Shown one piece after another: positions 58,320 through 64,000 of a stretch of 64,000 nucleotides of DNA. A program made the translations under genes and the position numbers. Numbering within the stretch: position 1 is the first letter of the stretch; each line of letters begins with the position of its first letter. The DNA is from Nocardioides terrigena (GTDB lineage: Bacteria; Actinomycetota; Actinomycetes; Propionibacteriales; Nocardioidaceae): contig NZ_PZYY01000004.1 in the NCBI RefSeq assembly GCF_003047265.1, forward strand, positions 124,001 through 188,000, in the 5' to 3' direction. Below the pieces are notes generated by a model. The model had not been told where the DNA came from, did no database searches, and saw nothing but the letters and a program-made list of their open reading frames with translations.

Positions 58320-59861
58320 ATGCGACTCCCCCGTCGACCACCCCGGCTCCGCGAGGCCGTGGCCGCGACCCTGGCCGGCGTCCTGCTGGCCGGGTGCGGC
58401 ACGTCCCTCGCAACCGGCACAGCCGCCACCTCGACCACCGGCTCCACCGCGGCGTCGACGACCACCTCGACGACGGTCCCGGCCGGCGTCACCACCGTGG
58501 CCGAGGCGCTGGACGCGAACGTGACGGTCGAGGCCGGCGACACGGCGTACGACGACGCGGAGGTCACCGACGTCGCGCTGTCCGGCACGTCAGCGACCTC
58601 GGACAACGATGCAGTGACCAGCGAGGACGGCACTGTCTCCATCACCGCCGCCGGGACCTACCGGCTGAGCGGTGCACTGGACGGGCAGGTCGTGGTCGAC
58701 GGCGCCGGTGACGGCGTCGTACGCCTCGTGCTCGACGGCGCCACCATCACCTCGTCCACCACGGCGGCTGTCGACGTGGTCGACGCCCAGTCCGTCGTCG
58801 TCGTGCTCGCCGACGGCAGCAACAACACCCTCGCCGACGCGGCGACGTACGCCGACACCTCCGACGAGGCGCCCACCGGTGCGCTCTACTCGACCGCTGA
58901 CCTCACCATCGGCGGCACCGGGTCGCTGACCGTGACGGGCAACGCCAACAACGGCATCGTGGGCAAGGACGGTCTGGTGATCTCCGGCGGCACCATCGAG
59001 GTCACCTCGGTCGACGACGGCATCATCGGCAAGGACTACCTCGTCGTCTCCGACGGCGACGTCACGGTCGATGCGGTCGACGACGGGCTCAAGGCCGACA
59101 ACACGACCGACGCCGGTGCGGGCTTCGTGCTCGTCTCCGGTGGCGCGGTCACGGTCACGTCCGAGGACGACGGGGTCAAGGGCGTGCAGGTGCTGGTGTC
59201 CGGCGGCACCATCGACGTCGCCGAGTCGGTCGAGGCCCTGGAGGGCTCGCTCATCGTCATCGACGACGGCGACCTCGAGCTGCACTCGGCCGACGACGGC
59301 GTCAACGTCGCCGCCACCTCCGCCGAGGGCACCGACGACAGCGCGGCCACGGACGGCGCGGGCGGACCCGGAGGGGGCGGCATGGCCGCCGACCGCTCGC
59401 TCCAGCTGTTCGTCAACGGCGGCACCCTCGAGGTGTGGTCGAGCGGCGACGGGTTGGACTCCAACGGCGACGCCACCATCACCGGCGGGGACATCACCGT
59501 CCTCGGGCCGACCACCGAGGGCAACGGCGCCCTGGACGTCAACGGCACCTTCGACGTCTCGGGCGGCACGCTGGTGGCAACCGGCAGCGCCGGGATGCTG
59601 GTGGCCCCGTCGGCCGACTCGTCGCAGGGCTGGATCGCGACCGTCCTCACAGCCACCGCGAGCGCCGGTTCCGAGGTCGTCGTCACCGACGACGACGGTG
59701 CCGAGGTCGCGACGTCCACGGTCGAGAAGGACTTCGCCTCGATCGTCCTCTCCTCGGCCGACATCGAGCCGGGCGCGACCTACACCGTCACCGTCGACGG
59801 CACGGACACCACCGTCACGGCCGGCGAGGCGCCGGCCGGCGGCGGGCCCATGGGCGGCTGA
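58320..59861 (+). CDS. Carbohydrate-binding-domain lipoprotein of beta-repeat type (DUF4353-like)
   Basis: A 513-residue lipoprotein: signal peptide with lipobox LLAGC (Cys about 22), a Thr/Ser/Ala linker (about 25-60), then a parallel beta-repeat region with recurring GTIEVTSVDDGIIGKDY, GAVTVTSEDDGVKG and GTLEVWSSGDGLDSNGD units, Asp-rich at the turns. The fold resembles right-handed beta-helix domains annotated as carbohydrate-binding in proteins that co-occur with CotH. ATG 58320 follows GAGAGG. It is followed by a small Ca-motif membrane protein. Surface glycan or calcium binding is inferred. Confidence 0.8.
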   Translation: MRLPRRPPRLREAVAATLAGVLLAGCGTSLATGTAATSTTGSTAASTTTSTTVPAGVTTVAEALDANVTVEAGDTAYDDAEVTDVALSGTSATSDNDAVTSEDGTVSITAAGTYRLSGALDGQVVVDGAGDGVVRLVLDGATITSSTTAAVDVVDAQSVVVVLADGSNNTLADAATYADTSDEAPTGALYSTADLTIGGTGSLTVTGNANNGIVGKDGLVISGGTIEVTSVDDGIIGKDYLVVSDGDVTVDAVDDGLKADNTTDAGAGFVLVSGGAVTVTSEDDGVKGVQVLVSGGTIDVAESVEALEGSLIVIDDGDLELHSADDGVNVAATSAEGTDDSAATDGAGGPGGGGMAADRSLQLFVNGGTLEVWSSGDGLDSNGDATITGGDITVLGPTTEGNGALDVNGTFDVSGGTLVATGSAGMLVAPSADSSQGWIATVLTATASAGSEVVVTDDDGAEVATSTVEKDFASIVLSSADIEPGATYTVTVDGTDTTVTAGEAPAGGGPMGG

Positions 59862-59913
59862 GCCGTCCCTGCACCTGCTCTCCCCTGAACCCACCCACAC
59901 CGAAGGACGCACC

Positions 59914-60393
59914 ATGAACGCACCGCACGACTCCACTCCTCCCACCGGCGCCACCTCGGCGGCCGCCGCGCCGGCTCCCGCCCCCACTCCTCCGGCCGCG
60001 TACGACGCCGACCACGGCGGTCCCGCCGACCCCGTCACCTCGACCGCTCCCGGGCGGGGTGGCTGGCGGCGCGGACTGCTCGGCGGCCGGCGCGCGATCG
60101 TCGCCGGGGTGGCGGCCGGCGCGCTGGTCGTCGGGGGTGCCGGCTTCGGGGCCGGGTACGCCGTGGGCGACCGGGCCGCCGACCAGGCCGGCACCACCAC
60201 CCAGCAGGGCTTCGACCGCGACGGGGACGGCTTCGGCGGTCCGCCGGACGGCGGGATGGGTGGCCCGATGGGCGTGCCCCCGGGCGCGCAGACCGAGGGA
60301 GGCACCGGGACTGCCCCGGACCTCGACGGCGATGGGGTGCCGGACGACGGCTCGACCGACTCCGGCACGGACTCGAGCACCCAACAGAGCTGA
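59914..60393 (+). CDS. Small membrane protein with Asp-rich calcium-type motifs
   Basis: A 159-residue protein. There is a Pro/Ala/Thr-rich cytoplasmic part (1-50), one membrane helix (about 60-82, AIVAGVAAGALVVGGAGFGA), and an external tail with two DxDxDG motifs (FDRDGDGFGG and DLDGDGVPDDG) like thrombospondin type 3 or dockerin calcium loops. It starts at ATG 59914 with GAAGGA, 52 bases after the beta-repeat lipoprotein, and is probably co-transcribed with it. No family is recognised. Confidence 0.7.
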   Translation: MNAPHDSTPPTGATSAAAAPAPAPTPPAAYDADHGGPADPVTSTAPGRGGWRRGLLGGRRAIVAGVAAGALVVGGAGFGAGYAVGDRAADQAGTTTQQGFDRDGDGFGGPPDGGMGGPMGVPPGAQTEGGTGTAPDLDGDGVPDDGSTDSGTDSSTQQS

Positions 60394-60409
60394 GCGGCGT
60401 ACCCCTCCC

Positions 60410-60442
60410 CTCACCCGGCCCGCACCTCGCGGGCCGGGTGAG
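60410..60442 (+). terminator. Strong hairpin terminator
   Basis: CTCACCCGGCCCGC (60410-60423) pairs perfectly with 60429-60442 around a 5-nt loop, 16 bases after the stop of the Ca-motif membrane protein. Confidence 0.8.
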
Positions 60443-60527
60443 TGCCGTCCGGGCGGGAGCGCTCCACCCGCTAGCGTCTGCGCATGCACTGCCAGGGGTA
60501 CGCCGCGGCCGCGGCAGGGGGCGCCTG

Positions 60528-61481
60528 ATGGCGCGGGAGTCGTTCGCCGTCGGCGCGGTGCGCGTGCGGGCCGGCACGATCCGCAACCTCGAGCTGCCCA
60601 TCACCCGGCTGGTGACGGGCGCCGACGTGAGCCTCCCGGTCCGTGTCGTGCACGGCCGCGAGGACGGGCCGACGATGTGGATCAGCGCCGCCATCCACGG
60701 CGACGAGGTCGTCGGCGTCGAGGTCGTCCGCCAGGTGCTGGCCGGGCTCGACCCCAAGCAGGTGCGGGGCACGATCGTCGCGCTGCCGATGGTCAACGTG
60801 CTCGGCTTCATGAACGGCGACCGCTACCTCCCCGACCGTCGCGACCTCAACCGCTCGTTCCCCGGGTCGGCGCGCGGGTCGCTGGCCAGCCGGATCGCCC
60901 ACCTCGTGATGACCGAGGTGGTCGCCAAGTGCTCGGTGGGCCTCGACCTGCACACCGGCTCCGACCGCCGCTCCAACCTGCCGCAGATCCGCGCGGACCT
61001 CGACGACGGCTTCACCCGTGACCTGGCGGCGGCCTTCGGTGCGCCCGTCATGCTGCACGCCCGCATCCGCGACGGGTCGCTGCGGCACGCCGCCCGGGAA
61101 CGGGGCGCGACGGTGCTGCTCTACGAGGCGGGCGAGAGCCTGCGGATGGACGCCTACGCGATCGACGCCGGGGTCGTCGGCGTACGCCGCGTGCTCGCCG
61201 CGCTCGGCATGGTGGACGGCGTCGACGAGCCCCCGCCGCCGGCCAGCGCCGAGCTCCGGGCGAGCGGCTGGGTCCGCGCGCGGCGTACGGGCATCCTCGA
61301 CCTCGACGCCCAGCTCGGGCAGGAGGTCACCGACGGCGAACGCCTCGGCGCCCTGGTCGACGCCTTCGGCAAGACGCTGCGGCTCGTGCACGCCAACCGG
61401 ACCGGGATCGTGATCGGGCGGACCGAGCAGGCGCTCGTCAACTCCGGCGACGCGCTCGTGCACATCGGCTCGGCGGACTGA
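60528..61481 (+). CDS. Succinylglutamate desuccinylase/aspartoacylase-family metallopeptidase
   Basis: A 317-residue M14-type zinc enzyme. Zinc ligands His and Glu are in SAAIHGDEVVG and the third His in GLDLHTGSDRR; DRRDLNRSFPG carries the substrate-binding Arg-Asn pair; LLYEAGE holds the catalytic Glu. The C-terminal beta domain is typical (SGWVRARRTGILDLDAQLGQ). AstE-like proteins of this kind are often near RimK and RimB, as here within 3 kb, and may act on the same substrate. ATG 60528 has AGGGGG. Confidence 0.9.
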   Translation: MARESFAVGAVRVRAGTIRNLELPITRLVTGADVSLPVRVVHGREDGPTMWISAAIHGDEVVGVEVVRQVLAGLDPKQVRGTIVALPMVNVLGFMNGDRYLPDRRDLNRSFPGSARGSLASRIAHLVMTEVVAKCSVGLDLHTGSDRRSNLPQIRADLDDGFTRDLAAAFGAPVMLHARIRDGSLRHAARERGATVLLYEAGESLRMDAYAIDAGVVGVRRVLAALGMVDGVDEPPPPASAELRASGWVRARRTGILDLDAQLGQEVTDGERLGALVDAFGKTLRLVHANRTGIVIGRTEQALVNSGDALVHIGSAD

Positions 61482-61502
61482 CTCGTCCGCTCGCCGGGCC
61501 CT

Positions 61503-61565
61503 CGGAGACTGGCGGGCTGCGACACCCGGGCGGCCGGCCGGCCCGTCGTACGCCGCCAGTCTCCG
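61503..61565. repeat. Palindromic repeat, tandem copy 1
   Basis: CGGAGACTGGCGG (61503-61515) pairs perfectly with 61553-61565; the CTGGCGG to CCGCCAG span is 51 bp. The internal CGACACCCGG and GTCGTACG are shared with copy 2. It lies between the AstE-like and Suc/Fer-like genes and could also end either transcript. Confidence 0.65.
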
Positions 61566-61609
61566 CCCGCCCGCCTCAGCGGCCCGACCCGCTCGCCGGG
61601 GCCGTCGGC

Positions 61610-61665
61610 AACTGGCGGCCTCCGACACCCGGAGGGCCCGTGGAACGGTCGTACGCCGCCAGCTG
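61610..61665. repeat. Palindromic repeat, tandem copy 2
   Basis: CTGGCGGC (61612-61619) and GCCGCCAG (61655-61662) span 51 bp, as in copy 1 and the copA copy. The arms are conserved while the loop varies, as in REP/BIME-type elements. Confidence 0.65.
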
Positions 61666-61695
61666 TGCCGGGCTTGCTCGGCGGTCCGACGCAGC

Positions 61696-62595
61696 TCAGG
61701 TGATCGAGAGGGTCTCGAACGTGTACGCCGCCGAGTCGCGGCCGGCGCGACATGTGAGCCGGGCGGGGACCGAGCGGCCCTCCCGCACCACCACGTCGTA
61801 CGACGCCCTGTCGACCTCGAAGCGCGCGGTCACCAGGTCGCCGTCGCGGCGGTGCCCGCGGAGCTCGACGGCGTCGAGGCGGGTCTCCCCGAGCCGGTGC
61901 CGCAGCGCGACCTCCGCGGCCTGTACGGGCATCGGGAACCGCGACCGGCCGCGGAGGTGGTCGAGCACGACGTGGCCGTCGAGGGTGGCGGCCGCGACCC
62001 GGACGGCGCCGGCCGGGTCGAGCCCCCCGTAGTACAGGCCGTGCGGGAGCACGACCAGGTTGGCCGCGAACCGGTCGCCGCCCACGTGGCTGACCTCCCA
62101 CGTGAGGTCGGGGTGCGCGGCGGCGAGGGCGGCGGCGACGGGCCGGCCCCGCTCGGCGCAGCACGCGTCGTGCCGACCGTGGGTGCAGACGGCGAGCACG
62201 GGCTCGGTCATCGGCGCCCAGCCCGGGCGCACGCCGGCACCCAGGGCGGCGAGGTCGAGCTCGGCCACGTCCGCGAGATCGGGCACGGTGGCGCCCTCGG
62301 ACCACCCGGCGCCGGTGTGGGCGGCGATCACCCGGTACCCGGGGTGGTCCTCGCCGCTCGTACGGGCGGGTCCACCGCGGTGCCGGCGGGCGAGCAGCAC
62401 CCGCACGCCGGTCCCACGCGCGGCCGACGCGAGGTGCGCGCCGAGCCCGTCGGGGAGCCGGGCGTCGCGGAGCGCGTCGACACCCCAGGGACCCGGGTGC
62501 TCCAGGAGCAGGAAGGCCGGGAACGTCGAGGCGCTGCCGGGGAGCGGGTCGCCCCGCTCGGCGGCGTCCGCGGCGCACCGGAAGGGCTCAGCCAA
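61696..62595 (-). CDS. Sucrase/ferredoxin-like (thioredoxin-fold [2Fe-2S]) protein
   Basis: A 299-residue Suc/Fer-like protein. Motifs: CAADAAERGDPLPGSASTFP at the N-terminus, LLEHPGPWG, the Cys cluster CTHGRHDACCAERG (about 154-167) and SHVGGDRFAANLVVLPHGL. The Cys residues may hold a [2Fe-2S] cluster in a thioredoxin-like ferredoxin fold, giving an electron-transfer role; no enzymatic reaction is established. TTG 62595 is the best start: it overlaps the upstream stop as TTGGCTGA and no ATG or GTG fits the family N-terminus. It is the last gene of the peptide-oxygenase unit and could feed electrons to that oxygenase. Confidence 0.82.
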   Translation of the reverse strand: MAEPFRCAADAAERGDPLPGSASTFPAFLLLEHPGPWGVDALRDARLPDGLGAHLASAARGTGVRVLLARRHRGGPARTSGEDHPGYRVIAAHTGAGWSEGATVPDLADVAELDLAALGAGVRPGWAPMTEPVLAVCTHGRHDACCAERGRPVAAALAAAHPDLTWEVSHVGGDRFAANLVVLPHGLYYGGLDPAGAVRVAAATLDGHVVLDHLRGRSRFPMPVQAAEVALRHRLGETRLDAVELRGHRRDGDLVTARFEVDRASYDVVVREGRSVPARLTCRAGRDSAAYTFETLSIT

Positions 62596-63715
62596 CGCGG
62601 AGCAACCCCTCGCGGACCAGCCGGCGGGTGAGCACGAGGGCGCTCTCGAGGTCGAGGTGCGCGACCAGGTCGCGGGGGGTGAATGCCTCACGGCGGGCGA
62701 CCTCGTCCAGCGCGGGACGGAGGCGGGCCGGGACCACCAGGGACCGGTCGCCGAGCAGCACCCGGATCCGGTCGTCGGGCTCGTCGACCAGGCGGCAGGG
62801 CACCCCGGCGCGGCGCTCGAGGATCGAGTCGGGACCGATCCCGTCGGCCAGCGCCACCCGGTCCCGCAGTCCGCCGGCGGACCGGGGCGGCCGGCTGGTG
62901 AGGAAGCGTCGTACCTCGGCGTCGGCGCGGGCGTCGGTGTCGACCGCGACCAGTCGGTCGGCCACCCCGCGCAGGTGGTGGCCCAGGCCGGACGACAGGT
63001 CCGCGGGCTCGTCGAGCCACCCGGCGGGCAGGTGGTCGTCGGGGACCTGGGCGACGGCGTCGCGGACGACCCGCTCCACGAGTGCGCGCCAGGTGAGCTG
63101 GTTGATGCCGATCGTCACGTGCAGCGACGCGGTCTGCTGGGCGCGCGCTGCGTGCGGTGTCCCGGTCGGCAGGTAGGCCACGACGCCCGGCTCGAGGAGC
63201 AGGTCCCCGGGACCGTCCGTGCCGTGTACCTCCCACTGCTTGGTCCCGTGGGTCTGGAAGACGAACACGTCGTGGGAGTCGGAGTGCACCGCGAAGCCCT
63301 GCGCACCGGCGGGCGTGAGGTAGGCGTTGGCCTGGCACGGATGGCCCAGCTCCAGCTCGAGCGCGGCGACGAGGTCAGCCAGCGGCGGGTGGTAGCGCTG
63401 CAGCCCCTGCAGCACCACGGTGGCTCCCTCGTCGAAGAGGCCCAGCAGCCGGACCGGGTCGACCAGCCCGGTCAGCGGCTTGCCGGCCAGCGTGCCGCCG
63501 CGGGTGTACGACGACTCGGGCAGCACGCGGCCGTCGCGCGCGACCCGGACGGCCGGGGTCCGCAGGGCGCTGGAGGTGAGCAGTGCGTCGACGTCGTCGA
63601 GCGACAGCAGGCCGACCAGGAGGGACGGGTCGCTGTGGTGGACGTGGACCCGCGACGCCCAGGTCTTCTCTCGGAAGCCCTGGGCGTCGCCGGTCAGCAG
63701 GTCGAGGGCGCTCAG
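62588..63715 (-). CDS. JmjC-type cupin 2-oxoglutarate oxygenase (ROXA/YcfD-like), probable CTG start
   Basis: A 375-residue protein from CTG 63715. The homologous region begins FREKTWASRVHVHH (about 12), continues LSLDDVDALLTSSALRTPAV and SSYTRGG, then the JmjC core: the Fe(II) ligands HSD (about 142-144), KQWEVH (2-oxoglutarate Lys region) and the distal His in GTPHAA (about 188). A C-terminal winged domain follows. No ATG, GTG or TTG opens this frame upstream; CTG 63715 overlaps the peptide gene's TGA as CTGA. GTG 63526 would delete about 60 conserved residues. ROXA enzymes hydroxylate ribosomal proteins; here the coupled Asp/Thr-repeat peptide is the likelier substrate. Confidence 0.78.
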   Translation of the reverse strand: MSALDLLTGDAQGFREKTWASRVHVHHSDPSLLVGLLSLDDVDALLTSSALRTPAVRVARDGRVLPESSYTRGGTLAGKPLTGLVDPVRLLGLFDEGATVVLQGLQRYHPPLADLVAALELELGHPCQANAYLTPAGAQGFAVHSDSHDVFVFQTHGTKQWEVHGTDGPGDLLLEPGVVAYLPTGTPHAARAQQTASLHVTIGINQLTWRALVERVVRDAVAQVPDDHLPAGWLDEPADLSSGLGHHLRGVADRLVAVDTDARADAEVRRFLTSRPPRSAGGLRDRVALADGIGPDSILERRAGVPCRLVDEPDDRIRVLLGDRSLVVPARLRPALDEVARREAFTPRDLVAHLDLESALVLTRRLVREGLLRVG

Positions 63716-63978
63716 AGGGCCGTCCCGTCGGTGCCGTCGGCGTCCGTGCTGTCGCCGTCGGTGGAGTCGGTGCTGTCGCCGTCCGTGCTGTCGGCGTCGG
63801 CGCCGTCGGCGTCAGTGGAGTCGCCGTCGGTCGCGTCGGTGCTGTCGCCGTCGGTCGAGTCACCGTCGGTGCCGTCGGCGTCGCCACCGGGAGCCGGGAC
63901 CGAGCTGTCGCCGGGGGCGGTCAGGCCCTCGGTGGTCATGTCGTCGTCGCCGAGCGGGGCGTCGGGAGTCGTCGTCAT
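63712..63978 (-). CDS. 88-residue Asp/Thr-repeat peptide with Gly-Gly junction, putative modified precursor
   Basis: Residues 1-32 are a leader-like part rich in T, P, D and M, ending in PAPGG (Gly31-Gly32). Residues 33-88 consist only of Asp, Ser, Thr, Gly, Ala and a final Leu; GDSTD occurs five times (39, 44, 52, 67, 75) and ADSTD once. 21 of the 56 residues are Asp. ATG 63978 has a perfect GAGGAGGT site (63985-63992), six bases away. Its stop overlaps the JmjC oxygenase start. The layout resembles a leader plus repetitive core, as in ribosomally made, modified peptides, but it could also be a plain low-complexity protein. The promoter lies beyond the window. Confidence 0.7.
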   Translation of the reverse strand: MTTTPDAPLGDDDMTTEGLTAPGDSSVPAPGGDADGTDGDSTDGDSTDATDGDSTDADGADADSTDGDSTDSTDGDSTDADGTDGTAL

Positions 63979-64000
63979 CGTCGTACCTCCTCTACTCACC

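Noticed and set aside
63720..63885. Repeat tract as a CRISPR or minisatellite
   Set aside because: No regular spacers, and the units are explained by codons for GDSTD repeats in a frame with a perfect ribosome-binding site.

Overview
The window reads as a chromosomal segment of a very GC-rich actinobacterium, most likely a member of the Nocardioidaceae such as Nocardioides. This rests on strong G/C preference at third codon positions, frequent GTG and TTG starts, ATGA/GTGA gene overlaps, leaderless-looking promoters, a class E sortase, mycothiol-type enzyme families and gene orders shared with mycobacteria. No rRNA, tRNA, CRISPR array, prophage or recognisable insertion sequence was seen. About 57 protein genes are supported.

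Layout. 1-6.6 kb (minus): three glycosyltransferases (one cut by the left edge) and a sulfotransferase-like gene in an overlapping operon, behind a family 1 beta-glucosidase. 6.6-13.4 kb: pirin; a lipid-related block of DAG kinase, AGPS-like flavoprotein, TetR and GlpD with the same gene content as M. tuberculosis Rv2249c-Rv2252, organised around a mirror-symmetric operator; then succinate-semialdehyde dehydrogenase. 13.8-17.7 kb: a 47-residue protein, YceI, a DEAD-box RNA helicase and a two-domain acetyltransferase. 17.8-21.8 kb: a surface-polymer module with a membrane glycosyltransferase, a 51-residue LAVTG microprotein, a class E sortase, a GH26-type hydrolase and an OmpR-family regulator whose phospho-acceptor Asp is Glu. 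21.8-31.1 kb: a four-gene ABC/FtsX-type exporter, a divergent NarL-type regulator, and an odd zinc-ribbon SDR. 31.1-34.3 kb: a DUF222-HNH nuclease and an MFS drug exporter, probably accessory.

34.5-38.5 kb: VOC and SRPBCC proteins, the CE1759/CE1758-type flavin reductase/monooxygenase pair, and a phosphodiesterase. 38.5-42.2 kb: a copper operon (csoR, copZ-like, His-motif membrane protein, copA). 42.3-47.7 kb: a TctCBA tricarboxylate transporter with a convergent CitA/CitB-type two-component system. 47.8-54.4 kb: secreted hydrolase, EcsC-like protein, a CotH-VTC-DUF4956 operon, two small membrane proteins, and a mycothiol-dependent-type enzyme divergent from a MarR regulator. 54.9-61.5 kb: a DinB2-type polymerase with a leucine steric gate, a YbaB-like protein, RimK fused to TrkA-C divergent from a RimB-like retropepsin, a beta-repeat lipoprotein with a small Ca-motif membrane protein, and an AstE/aspartoacylase-like peptidase.

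61.7-64.0 kb (minus): an overlapping three-gene unit encoding an Asp/Thr-repeat peptide with a Gly-Gly junction, a JmjC-type 2-oxoglutarate oxygenase that seems to start at CTG, and a sucrase/ferredoxin-like protein. This unit and the sortase/LAVTG module are the best candidates for undescribed systems. A ~56-bp palindromic repeat occurs three times: twice in tandem at 61.5 kb and once inside copA, where it encodes an insertion in the nucleotide-binding domain.
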